From assembly GCF_018917435.1 (NCBI RefSeq), contig NZ_JAHLOQ010000008.1, positions 1 to 64,000 on the forward strand: a stretch of DNA of 64,000 nt, read 5' to 3'. Within the stretch, counting starts at the first letter, position 1, and each line of letters opens with the position of its first letter. Source of the DNA: Intestinibacter bartlettii (GTDB taxonomy: Bacteria > Bacillota > Clostridia > Peptostreptococcales > Peptostreptococcaceae). The position numbers and the translations under genes are program-made. Under the pieces are notes generated by a model that worked only from the letters and a program-made list of their open reading frames with translations, made no database searches and was not told the origin of the DNA. Below, one piece after another: positions 26,329 to 34,775 of the stretch.

Positions 26329-27510
26329 TTATTTTTGAGCAAATCTAAAACTATGCTTTTTAGACTTAAAAAATTCATTAACAAATATAAAAGCAGAAGT
26401 TAAAATTACCGAGCACAAGCAAGCACTTAATATCGCAAACTTACATAGATTAACAAGTTCAAAGTCATATGAAAAAGTAAGTTCACACATAAATATCGAC
26501 ATTGTAAATCCTATTCCAGCTATTAATGAAACTAAAAATACTGAGTAAAAATCTAATCCTTTAGGTTTACTAACTAATTTTAATTTTGAAAAGACATATG
26601 TAAATAATGTTATGCCAAGAGGTTTTCCAACTGAAAGTCCTAATAATATTCCATAGTATAATCTCTCACTGCTTTGTAAATTAGTAGTTATATCTAAAGA
26701 AACGCCGCTATTTACAAATGCAAACAGTGGAATAACTATAAAATTAGTAAAAGGAGATAGATTCTCTTGCAAAATTTCTAAAACACTTTTTTTATTTTTA
26801 TAAGGTGTAGCTGGAATACATATAGCAAGTAATATACCACTTATAGTAGGATGGACATTACTGCAATTTATTAAATACCAAAGAACAAGTCCTCCAAATA
26901 TATAATAAGGGATATTTTCTATATGGAATATTTTATTTGCTATTATTAACATAATCATAACGAGTATTGCTATAAATAAGTATGTAGTGTTTATATTTTG
27001 TGTAAAGAAAATTGCTATTACTAATATGGAAATCAAATCGTCTACAACGGCTAATGTAAGTAAAAATAATCGAGCTTGAGGATTTATATGGTTTTTAAAT
27101 ATGTAAAATATACCGACTGCAAAAGCTATGTCAGTTGAAATAGGGATGCAAAACCCGTTTATGTAGTCTGTACTGTGATTAAATAGTAAAAATATTATTG
27201 CAGGGACTATTACACCTCCAATTGATCCTATTACCGGAAAAGATGCTTTCTTTATAGAAGATAAATTTCCAAATAGAATATTTTCTTTGATTTCAAGTCC
27301 TACATTTAAAAAGAAAAAGAACATCAAAAAATCATTTATAAATTCGTTTAAAGGAAATTTAAAAAAATGATTATCGAAAATAATCCTATTATAAAGGCCT
27401 TCAAAAGAGCTATTTGCAATACTAAGTGCGCTTATTGTGCAAACTAAAAGTAATATGCTGCTAAGAGCTTCTGATTTCATGCTTCTTTTATAACGTTCAA
27501 AATTTTTCAT
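26329..27510 (-). CDS. nhaA: NhaA family Na+/H+ antiporter
   Basis: A 393-residue, 12-helix antiporter that exports Na+ in exchange for protons. The paired transport aspartates are in LTLAVVDDLISIL, and FFLNVGLEIKEN and PISTDIAFAVGI are other hallmarks. AGAAGGTG on the minus strand fits the ATG ending at 27510; the frame is open three codons further to a GTG. Divergent from queT. Confidence 0.93.
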   Translation of the reverse strand: MKNFERYKRSMKSEALSSILLLVCTISALSIANSSFEGLYNRIIFDNHFFKFPLNEFINDFLMFFFFLNVGLEIKENILFGNLSSIKKASFPVIGSIGGVIVPAIIFLLFNHSTDYINGFCIPISTDIAFAVGIFYIFKNHINPQARLFLLTLAVVDDLISILVIAIFFTQNINTTYLFIAILVMIMLIIANKIFHIENIPYYIFGGLVLWYLINCSNVHPTISGILLAICIPATPYKNKKSVLEILQENLSPFTNFIVIPLFAFVNSGVSLDITTNLQSSERLYYGILLGLSVGKPLGITLFTYVFSKLKLVSKPKGLDFYSVFLVSLIAGIGFTMSIFMCELTFSYDFELVNLCKFAILSACLCSVILTSAFIFVNEFFKSKKHSFRFAQK

Positions 27511-27735
27511 AATAAACACCTTCTTATAAGATATCTATTCAAATTTATGATAATGATTGGTATTATATGACAATTATATTGTGAATAGAAATTAAAAAAT
27601 TGGAAATAAATAACTAAAGATTTAAATATTGAGTTATTATCTTTTTTGTAATATAATTCATATACGTAAGATTTAAATAATATAAGATAATTAATGAAAT
27701 GTATTCATTTAAGATTATATAAAGGAGGAGATTTT

Positions 27736-28230
27736 TTGACAACTAATAGAATAGTAAAAACAGCAATTGTTGCATCTATATATGCAGCCTTAACAGTGGG
27801 ATTAAGTCCACTTAGCTATGGACCAATTCAATTTAGATTATCAGAAGTACTTGTTCTTTTAGCGTTTGTAAATGCTGACTATATTGTTGGTTTAACAGTA
27901 GGATGTTTAATAGCTAACTTATTAGGTCCTTATGGTCTTGCTGATATAATATGTGGTACTTTTGCAACATTCGTAAGTGCTTATTTAATCTACATGACAC
28001 CTAAGTTTATAAAAAATAAATCTGCAATTTGGGTGGCATCTTTATGGCCAGTACTTGCTAATGCGCTTATAATAGGTCTTATGCTAAATGTATTCTTTAA
28101 ATTACCACTTATAATTAGTATGTTAGAAGTCGGAATAGGGGAATTTGGAGTGGTAACTATTATTGGTGTTCCTTTATTTAAAATTATACTTTCTAAATAC
28201 CCATCTATTTTAAACATAAAGGAGGCTTAA
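27736..28230 (+). CDS. queT: QueT-family ECF transporter S component
   Basis: A 164-residue membrane protein of the QueT family, the S component that takes up a queuosine precursor with a shared ECF module. The YGPIQFRLSEVLVLLAF stretch is the family signature. The frame opens at ATG 27694, but the GGAGGAG at 27724-27730 lies inside that extension, so the TTG at 27736 is the likely start. Unlike many queT genes, I see no preQ1 riboswitch upstream. The FtsZ-like gene follows after four bases. Confidence 0.85.
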   Translation: MTTNRIVKTAIVASIYAALTVGLSPLSYGPIQFRLSEVLVLLAFVNADYIVGLTVGCLIANLLGPYGLADIICGTFATFVSAYLIYMTPKFIKNKSAIWVASLWPVLANALIIGLMLNVFFKLPLIISMLEVGIGEFGVVTIIGVPLFKIILSKYPSILNIKEA

Positions 28231-28234
28231 TCAC

Positions 28235-28960
28235 ATGGAAGAAAAATACACAAAAGTAATTGCAGTAGGTGAAGAAGCAATAAATTATCTAGAAGATATA
28301 AAACAAGATTTAGAAAAAAACGCTAGCTTTGAAAATATAAAAGTAACTAAAGACGTAGATAAAGAGTTCGTAAGAGGTTTATTAGACGGAATAGAAGTTT
28401 TATACATGTTATATGATAGCTCAGATAAAGATATATGCAATATAACTAAAGCTATATCTTTTATGGCTAAAGAAAGAAAAGTATTATGTGTAGGTCTTGA
28501 TATATGCTTAAAAGAAAATAAAGAAGATTTAGGCGTTGACAAAGAATTTAAATTAAACAAATACAACTTAAATGCTACTATAGATATGATAAATATCATA
28601 AGTGAAGCTATGGACGAAGATACTTTAATATATGTAGATTTAAGTGACCTAAAAGAATTATTCCAAGGTGAAGGGGCAGTAGCTTACTCAGTTGAAGAAA
28701 TTGAACTTAATCAAAATCCTGCAGAACTTGCAAAAATGTTAGAAGAAGACTTCTACAAAAGTGAAGGTGAATTAACACTTAAAAAAGGTCTTTTACTTGC
28801 AGAATGTAGTCAAGCAGCTGGAGACAATACTTTAATTTATTTACACCAAGTGATAAATACTTTACAAGATTTAAACGAATCTAATATTGATGTAGTATTT
28901 TCATATAACGAAAAACAACAAGACAAAAAAACTATGAAAATAGCATATTTAAGAAACTAA
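28235..28960 (+). CDS. FtsZ-like protein without the GTP-binding loop
   Basis: A 241-residue cytoplasmic protein. Its order of elements follows FtsZ: TKVIAVGEEAINYL at the N-terminus (FtsZ IKVIGVGGGGGNAV), GIEVLYMLYD then FMAKERKVLCVGL (FtsZ GADMVFVTAG then IAKEMGALTVAVV), and DLSDLKELFQGEGAVAYS (FtsZ DFADVRTVM-GxAxxG), ending in a beta-rich domain. The glycine-rich T4 loop GGGTGTG is absent and the protein is much shorter than FtsZ, with no C-terminal tail. It therefore should not hydrolyse GTP. AAGGAGG precedes the ATG; same operon as queT. Role unknown. Recognition is by eye. Confidence 0.55.
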   Translation: MEEKYTKVIAVGEEAINYLEDIKQDLEKNASFENIKVTKDVDKEFVRGLLDGIEVLYMLYDSSDKDICNITKAISFMAKERKVLCVGLDICLKENKEDLGVDKEFKLNKYNLNATIDMINIISEAMDEDTLIYVDLSDLKELFQGEGAVAYSVEEIELNQNPAELAKMLEEDFYKSEGELTLKKGLLLAECSQAAGDNTLIYLHQVINTLQDLNESNIDVVFSYNEKQQDKKTMKIAYLRN

Positions 28961-28984
28961 TAATTAAATATTTATTTAAAATAT

Positions 28985-29022
28985 AAATCCCACGCCTAAA
29001 AAATATTATGGTGTGGGATTTT
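28985..29022 (+). terminator. Intrinsic terminator
   Basis: AAATCCCACGCC pairs with GGTGTGGGATTT (one A-G exception), then T residues. Confidence 0.88.
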
Positions 29023-29118
29023 TCCATGAAGATATTATTGACTTATAAATCGTTTTATTATAATATTAATTTTATTGTGTTAAATTTAAATATTATTGAA
29101 AGAAAGGAACTAAACTAA

Positions 29119-30735
29119 ATGTTACAAGTAACTAATGTAGGACTTAGATTTGGAGACAAAGAATTATATAAAGATGTAAATTTAAAGTTTACTAAAGGAA
29201 ATTGTTATGGAATAATAGGTGCTAATGGTGCAGGAAAAACTACTTTCCTTAAAATATTAGCTGGAGATATAGAACCAAACACAGGAAGCGTAAGCATAAC
29301 TGAAAAAGAAAGGATGTCAGTTCTTAGACAGGACCACTTCAAATACGATGAAGATACTGTTTTAGATGTTGTTATGATGGGTCATGCTAGATTATTCGAA
29401 ATAATGAAAGAAAAAGACGCATTATACATGAAAGAAGACTTCACTGAAGAAGATGGTATAAAAGCTGCAGAACTTGAAGGAGAGTTCGCTGAACTTGACG
29501 GATGGGATGCAGAAACTAATGCAGAAAAAATATTAATGGGTCTTGGAATAGACAAAGACTTACACTACAAACAAATGAAAGAATTAGAAGGTGGAGAAAA
29601 AGTAAAAGTATTACTTGCTCAAGCTTTATTCGGTAAGCCAGAAATACTACTTCTTGACGAACCTACTAACCACTTAGATTTCAAATCAATCGAATGGTTA
29701 AACAACTTCATAATGGAACTTGAAGATTCTATCGTAATAGTTGTATCACATGATAGACACTTCTTAAACCAAATATGTACTCATATAGTTGACGTTGACT
29801 TTGGTCAAATCAAAATATACGTAGGTAACTACGACTTCTGGTATGAATCAAGTCAATTAGCATTACAACTTATGAAAGATCAAAACAAAAAAGCTGAAGA
29901 AAAAATAGCTCAATTAAAAGAGTTCATCGCAAGATTCAGCTCAAATGCTTCTAAAGCAAAACAAGCGACTTCAAGAAAGAAACAACTTGAAAAATTAGAA
30001 GTAACAGAAATACAACCTTCAAGAAGAAGATATCCATACGTTGGATTCACTCCAGAACGTGAAATAGGAAACGAAGTATTAGAAGTTGAAGGATTAACAA
30101 AAACTGTAGACGGTGTTAAAGTTTTAGACAACGTAACATTCAGATTAGATAGAGATGACAAAGTTGCATTCATGGGAGATGAAATGGCTATAACTGCATT
30201 ATTCAACATAATAATGGGTGTTGATACTCCAGATAGCGGAACATTCAAATGGGGAGTTACAACTTCTCAAAGTTATCTTCCTAAAAACCACAACGAGTTC
30301 TTCGATGGTATAGAATACTCACTTGTTGACTGGTTAAGACAATACTCTGAAGAAAAAAGTGAAAGTTTCATAAGAGGATTCTTAGGTAGAATGCTATTCG
30401 GTGGAGAAGAAGCATTAAAACAAGCTCACGTTTTATCAGGAGGAGAAAAAGTTAGATGTATGTTCTCTAGACTAATGCTTTCTAACGCTAACGTATTAGT
30501 TTTAGACGACCCAACTAACCACTTAGACTTAGAGTCTATAACATCAGTAAATAAAGGGTTAGAAAAATTCCCTGGAGTATTATTATTCAGCTCACACGAC
30601 CACGAGATGATACAAACTCTAGCAAACAGAATAATAGAAATAACTCCAAACGGAATAATGGATAGAAAAACTACTTTAGAAGATTATTTAGAAAATAAAG
30701 ATATACAAGCTCAATTAAAGAAAATGTACGCTTAA
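29119..30735 (+). CDS. ABC-F family ATPase (YbiT/YkpA-like), second Walker A degenerate
   Basis: A 538-residue protein with two ABC domains joined by a charged linker (about 245-300), no membrane segment. ABC-F proteins act on ribosomes. Domain 1 has Walker A G34-ANGAG-K40-T41, signature LEGGEKVK and Walker B LLLLDEPTNHLD. Domain 2 has signature LSGGEKVR and VLVLDDPTNHLD, but its Walker A reads GDEMAITAL (G353-), with Ile358 where lysine is needed. Only the first site should hydrolyse ATP normally. AAAGGAAC precedes the ATG. Confidence 0.92.
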   Translation: MLQVTNVGLRFGDKELYKDVNLKFTKGNCYGIIGANGAGKTTFLKILAGDIEPNTGSVSITEKERMSVLRQDHFKYDEDTVLDVVMMGHARLFEIMKEKDALYMKEDFTEEDGIKAAELEGEFAELDGWDAETNAEKILMGLGIDKDLHYKQMKELEGGEKVKVLLAQALFGKPEILLLDEPTNHLDFKSIEWLNNFIMELEDSIVIVVSHDRHFLNQICTHIVDVDFGQIKIYVGNYDFWYESSQLALQLMKDQNKKAEEKIAQLKEFIARFSSNASKAKQATSRKKQLEKLEVTEIQPSRRRYPYVGFTPEREIGNEVLEVEGLTKTVDGVKVLDNVTFRLDRDDKVAFMGDEMAITALFNIIMGVDTPDSGTFKWGVTTSQSYLPKNHNEFFDGIEYSLVDWLRQYSEEKSESFIRGFLGRMLFGGEEALKQAHVLSGGEKVRCMFSRLMLSNANVLVLDDPTNHLDLESITSVNKGLEKFPGVLLFSSHDHEMIQTLANRIIEITPNGIMDRKTTLEDYLENKDIQAQLKKMYA

Positions 30736-30789
30736 TATTGAGTAATTGTATGTAATGAAATAGAGAATATCTTTTTTTATGTTATCAAG

Positions 30790-30829
30790 CATTCTTTAGT
30801 ATGAAAAGAAATTTTCATACTAGGGAATG
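30790..30829 (+). other. 18-bp hairpin with GAAA tetraloop
   Basis: Arms 30790-30807 and 30812-30829 pair over all 18 positions (two G-U), closed by a GAAA loop at 30808-30811. No T-run follows, so it is not a standard terminator. It lies between the ABC-F gene and the small gene at 30862 and could be a regulatory or mRNA-stabilising element. Confidence 0.7.
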
Positions 30830-30861
30830 TGAAATAATTTAAAAGGAGGTATTCTTTTTTT

Positions 30862-31128
30862 ATGGAAATTAAAGAATTGTTAGAAAAAACTCCATTTGAT
30901 TGTTGAATGGACTATAATTTAAATAAGTATAAAAAATACGCATTAGAACCAGGTGGATATTTTATGAGATGTTCTAATGGACATAGCATATATACAATGT
31001 ATGGAGATTATGATTGTGGACAATGTCAAGAAGAATATGAAATAGAATATGAAAGGAAATTAAGACAAGAAAATGAAGCAACTGATTTTGATTGGGAAGG
31101 CAATGTAGATTGGGATAAATATGAATAA
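30862..31128 (+). pseudogene. Small zinc-binding-like gene interrupted by in-frame UGA
   Basis: The only good ribosome binding site (AAAGGAGGT, 30842-30850) leads to the ATG at 30862, which gives 14 residues ending in FDC and then TGA at 30904-30906. The next codon in the same frame is ATG (30907), continuing for 73 residues with a CSNGHS and CGQC pair that may bind zinc. There is no ribosome binding site for the second ATG. Options: a nonsense mutation (TGG to TGA), translational coupling across the stop, or recoding. I see no SECIS-like hairpin after the UGA, so selenocysteine is unlikely. Confidence 0.6.
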
Positions 31129-31250
31129 TTAATTTTTTTTTAGTTTTTTTTAAAGGAGAAATTCTTCTATTTTTTTGTTTATATAGCACAGTATAGTATT
31201 CGGGCATCCTATATGTCATCGAGAGGTGGGTTACATATAAAAGTAAATTA

Positions 31251-31282
31251 AAAAAAGGCTAGAATTAATCTAACCTTTTTAT
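31251..31282 (+). terminator. Intrinsic terminator
   Basis: AAGGCTAGA pairs with TCTAACCTT with one mismatch, with A and T tracts on the two sides; it may serve both strands. Confidence 0.65.
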
Positions 31283-31354
31283 TATTGTATTTCTTCAGAT
31301 TATTCTACAGCCATCATGTATATGTGATAGCAATAATCGCAAAAGACTTCCTTA

Positions 31355-32080
31355 TTATATTTTTAAATACATTCTTAATGCTCCTAATATAAGAAGATGT
31401 ACTGGGTAAAAGCAATAATTTAATATCTTAGATTGCTTTCCGCGCTCTCCATTATACGTAAGGATAAATCCAAATCCAAGAAATGACCAAAATGCTTTAA
31501 TAATAGTAATATATCCTAAAATAACAGATAAAACTGGTTTATCGTAAAAGATATATAAAAAATACACTATAATTATTGCATAGTAATCATAATCCACAGC
31601 AAGGAACATCGCCACAAGGCACATGATTGCTACTATTAAAAGAGATATAATATACCATAAAATACGAGGCATTTTCGTTTTTAATGTGTCAATTATCCAG
31701 ATTGTTATAAGACATAATGCCAGTGAAAACATTACATTATTAAATCTTGGATTATAAAATGTAGCAGATGTAAACATATCAAATGGCACTTCAGATATTA
31801 TTCCAAATATAATTAAGTTTAAAAGATATTTTGTGCGATTTTTAGTTTTAAAATATCCTTCAACTACAAAGAATGCAAAAAGTGGGAATGCTATTCTTCC
31901 AAGAATATCAAACAAATTGCTGATTTGTAGCATTATACCACCGTTTAAATTGGGGTAAATTAAGGCTTTGTTAACATGGTCGATTAACATCGATAAAAAG
32001 GCAATATATTTTAATTGTGCACCAGATAGAACACGGATTTTATCAAAGCCCTTTCTCTGTTGTATTGTTGTTTTTGTCAT
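31355..32080 (-). CDS. TraX family membrane protein
   Basis: A 241-residue integral membrane protein with about seven to eight helices and the TraX signature (LKYIAFLSMLIDHV, RIAFPLFAFFVVEGYFKT). The family name comes from the F-plasmid pilin acetylase; chromosomal copies in Firmicutes are acyltransferase-like membrane proteins with no link to conjugation, and no transfer genes are present here. AGGAAGGG lies upstream on the minus strand. Its acceptor is unknown. Confidence 0.85.
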   Translation of the reverse strand: MTKTTIQQRKGFDKIRVLSGAQLKYIAFLSMLIDHVNKALIYPNLNGGIMLQISNLFDILGRIAFPLFAFFVVEGYFKTKNRTKYLLNLIIFGIISEVPFDMFTSATFYNPRFNNVMFSLALCLITIWIIDTLKTKMPRILWYIISLLIVAIMCLVAMFLAVDYDYYAIIIVYFLYIFYDKPVLSVILGYITIIKAFWSFLGFGFILTYNGERGKQSKILNYCFYPVHLLILGALRMYLKI

Positions 32081-32239
32081 AGATATAAAATCCCTTCCTA
32101 ATTAATATTTTGATACAATCATATTGATGAATTTATTAAATAATAGCAAAAAACTACTATATTATTTAATCATCAAATTGATGCATGTTATATTATAATA
32201 TATCAAAATATATAGAACAACGACTTTTAGGTTACAGTT

Positions 32240-32689
32240 TTAATTATTATAATCTTTTACAGAACCATAGTTTTCATAATTATTAAAATGAGGGATTGAA
32301 GAATCGAATTTAACAAAAACAGGAGAATTAATTAATTCAGGATTATTATCAAATAATACACTATCACCATAGATTATAGCTGCTAAAGCCATTTCCATAT
32401 GAGATTTAAATATTTTATATCGTCTAGCAGAGTCCTCAAAGTTTTCATTGCCAACAAAGGCGTAAACAACTAATATAGGTTGCTCATTATCGGGAATAAT
32501 CCATCTTCCCAAAAGCTCATCACGCAAATCTTGATCTATTGCAGAATAATTATATTCATTTCCTATATCTAAAAAAAGCATTCCAGTTTCATCTGAATGT
32601 GTAAGAGTATATTTTCTATCTTCGATAGGCCCATCTTCTGTTGTAGGCTCTATAAGAGTAGTTTCAAGTTTGTCTGGAGTAAATTCCAT
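32240..32689 (-). CDS. Staygreen-family protein
   Basis: A 149-residue protein of the staygreen (SGR) family. The signatures are RKYTLTHSDETGMLFLDIG, RDELLGRW, ALAAIIYGDSVLFDNNPEL and a final VKFDSSIPHFNNYE. Plant SGR removes Mg from chlorophyll; bacterial homologues without chlorophyll are known, and their role is unclear. ATG at 32689 is preceded by GGTGAT. The frame is open six codons further to a TTG. Confidence 0.85.
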   Translation of the reverse strand: MEFTPDKLETTLIEPTTEDGPIEDRKYTLTHSDETGMLFLDIGNEYNYSAIDQDLRDELLGRWIIPDNEQPILVVYAFVGNENFEDSARRYKIFKSHMEMALAAIIYGDSVLFDNNPELINSPVFVKFDSSIPHFNNYENYGSVKDYNN

Positions 32690-33025
32690 ATTATCACCAA
32701 CTTTCAAGTTTTCATTACTTTATTATATAGAGGAGTTAGTAAATTTGTTCAGAAAATATAGTAGATTATATACATATAAGAAAAATTATAGTTACTTATT
32801 ATTAAATAATTAAGGATTTAAATATGTTAAATCAATGTAAAGAAAAAGAATCACTTTTGTTAAGAAACCGTAAAAAAATACCATCTGTGTTAAGGATAAG
32901 TAAAAACTAGTCAGAATTTATTGAATTTACTGAATATTGCTATATAATTAACTTAACAATATAAAATTTAATTAACAAATTTAAGGTCTAATAAAAAAGT
33001 GATATTAATATAGGAGGGAAAGATT
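32690..33025. other. 335-base divergent gap with a promoter for the tiny membrane gene
   Basis: A plausible plus-strand promoter has TTGAAT (32921-32926), 16-base spacer and TATAAT (32943-32948), leading to the 31-residue gene. The rest shows no gene or known RNA. Confidence 0.5.
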
Positions 33026-33121
33026 ATGACTGGTATAGCTTGGATTTTTATGTCTGTGTCATTTGTTGTTATTTTAGGAGCTGCAGGTGCAGCCTTGAAA
33101 AAGATTGTAGGAAATCAGTAG
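33026..33121 (+). CDS. 31-residue single-span membrane peptide
   Basis: AGGAGGGAAAG precedes an ATG that opens 31 codons: MTGIAWIFMS start, one transmembrane helix (about 4-23) and a positively charged end (KKIVGNQ). It has its own promoter and terminator, which supports a real gene. The size, single helix and MTGIAW start recall the small subunits of NSS or other symporters (MetS type), but no transporter is adjacent. Confidence 0.65.
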   Translation: MTGIAWIFMSVSFVVILGAAGAALKKIVGNQ

Positions 33122-33228
33122 TTCATAATTAATAAAATAACTTATAATAATTTAATTATTAGGAGTTATTATAGATTTAATTAAAATTTAAAATTGATAG
33201 TTCACCATCCAAACACAATAAAGTGTTG

Positions 33229-33271
33229 AAGAGGTATAAGTTCTAGCTGCAGAATTTATACCTCTTTTTTA
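33229..33271 (+). terminator. Intrinsic terminator of the 31-residue gene
   Basis: Arms 33229-33244 and 33251-33266 form a 16-bp stem (one A-G/T irregularity) and end in T residues. Confidence 0.88.
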
Positions 33272-33396
33272 TAATTTCTTTACTTACAAGTAAATCATAG
33301 CTCAATTTTATATATATAAAAAATTATACATAAAAAACACACTTTTTATAATAAAAACATAGTATAATTATATTAAATTAGTATGGAGGTGTAGTT

Positions 33397-33549
33397 ATGA
33401 GGAATTTTGAGAACTATGAATTTGATGGGAATGAATATATAGAAATACACGATACATATGAAGACGATGATATTATATATACAGAAGAAGAAAACGATTT
33501 CTGCATAGAAGGTGAAGAAGTAAAAATAGATGACACATATACAGAATAA
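33397..33549 (+). CDS. 50-residue acidic peptide
   Basis: ATGGAGGTG lies seven bases before this ATG. The 50-residue product is extremely acidic (about 20 Asp/Glu), tyrosine-rich, with a single cysteine and no membrane segment. It has its own terminator. An anti-protein mimic of DNA, a metal buffer or a subunit are possible; no function can be given. Confidence 0.6.
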   Translation: MRNFENYEFDGNEYIEIHDTYEDDDIIYTEEENDFCIEGEEVKIDDTYTE

Positions 33550-33585
33550 ATAGTATTTGTTAAAAAATATATATTGTTCTATATA

Positions 33586-33618
33586 GTCCCCAGTCGAAAA
33601 AGACAGGGGATTTTTTTT
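33586..33618 (+). terminator. Intrinsic terminator of the acidic peptide gene
   Basis: TCCCCAGTC pairs with GACAGGGGA (one bulge), then an eight-T run. Confidence 0.85.
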
Positions 33619-33760
33619 GATAACGGATGAAGATATGGGCGACATGAATGTAGTGAATTTCTCGAAAAGTAAATATTTGCAAATATATATTTAGAAAAAT
33701 ATAGAAATTTTATAAAAATATGTATAAAATAATATTTGTGTAAATTTATAAGGAGGGCTT

Positions 33761-34774
33761 ATGTTTAATATTGCTTTAATTGGTTTTGGGGCAGTTGGTA
33801 AATCTTTTGTAAAGTTATTGCAATTAAAAAAGAACTTATTGCCTGATAATATGAAATTAAAATACATTATAAAATCTGATGGGGGGATTTATGACAAAGA
33901 TGGACTAGATATAGATGAGATAGTAAAATATACAAATTCAAATAACAAAATACAAAAACATCCTCTATGGTCTAATATTTCTTTTAAAGATATGATAAAA
34001 AATAAAGATATAGATATTTTAGTAGAGCTTACAAGCACAAATATAATAAATGGCGAACCTGGATATACCCATATAAAAAGTGCATTGGAAAACAATATAA
34101 ATGTTGTAACTGGTAATAAAGGACCGATTTTACTTTATTATCATGAACTTAAAAATATATCGCTAAAAAATGATGTATATTTAAAAATAGGATGCACAAC
34201 AGGAGGAGCATTACCATCTGTAAATGCAGGAACTATAGATGTGTTGGGTTCCCAAGTGACAGAGATTATAGGGGTTTTAAATGGGACTACAAACTTTATA
34301 TTAGAAGAGATGATAAAATCTAATATGGATTATAAAGAAGCATTAAAAAAGGCACAGGATTTAAAAATAGCAGAAAAAGATCCATCACTAGATGTTTTAG
34401 GTATTGATACTGCAATTAAAATGGCTATTTTAAGTAAGGTTATATGGGATGTAGATTTTGACTTTGAAAAATTAAAAATACAGGGCATAACAAACGTTAG
34501 GAAAAAAGATTTACTAGATAATATATCTAAAAAGAAGACAAAGTTAGTAGGGAGAGCTTATTTTTTAAATGGAAATTTTGAGTTTGAAGTAAAGCCTATG
34601 TTATTAAACAAAGATCACCCACTTTATTTTGTAGATGGAAAAAACAAAGGGGTACATTATAAAACAGATATTTTAGGGGATATTACAGTAATAGGTGGGG
34701 CTTCATCACCACTAAATGCAGCAGCATCAATATTTAGAGATTTACTGTATATAATTGAGAATAGGAGAAGATAA
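33761..34774 (+). CDS. hom: Homoserine dehydrogenase, short form without ACT domain
   Basis: A 337-residue NAD(P)-dependent enzyme that reduces aspartate semialdehyde to homoserine. The Rossmann motif GFGAVG is near residue 8, and the catalytic-domain marks TGNKGP, GALPS and GVLNGTTNFIL are present. It lacks the C-terminal regulatory ACT domain of many Hom proteins (usual length 400-430), so feedback control by threonine is not expected in the same way. AAGGAGGG precedes the ATG. The iron-sulfur gene starts one base after its stop codon. Confidence 0.9.
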   Translation: MFNIALIGFGAVGKSFVKLLQLKKNLLPDNMKLKYIIKSDGGIYDKDGLDIDEIVKYTNSNNKIQKHPLWSNISFKDMIKNKDIDILVELTSTNIINGEPGYTHIKSALENNINVVTGNKGPILLYYHELKNISLKNDVYLKIGCTTGGALPSVNAGTIDVLGSQVTEIIGVLNGTTNFILEEMIKSNMDYKEALKKAQDLKIAEKDPSLDVLGIDTAIKMAILSKVIWDVDFDFEKLKIQGITNVRKKDLLDNISKKKTKLVGRAYFLNGNFEFEVKPMLLNKDHPLYFVDGKNKGVHYKTDILGDITVIGGASSPLNAAASIFRDLLYIIENRRR

Positions 34775-34775
34775 T

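Noticed and set aside
27520-27735. PreQ1 riboswitch before queT
   Set aside because: No AGAGGTTC-type stem or A-rich tail pseudoknot seen in the leader.
30904-30906. Selenocysteine at the in-frame UGA
   Set aside because: No stable hairpin with an exposed GU apical loop follows the UGA within 40 bases; mutation or coupling is simpler.
31355-32080. TraX as evidence for a conjugative element
   Set aside because: No other transfer, relaxase, integrase or partition gene nearby; chromosomal TraX-family proteins are common.
33373-33645. Minus-strand 90-codon open frame
   Set aside because: It lies across a terminator and opposite the acidic-peptide gene, which has the ribosome binding site; it is the shadow of that gene.
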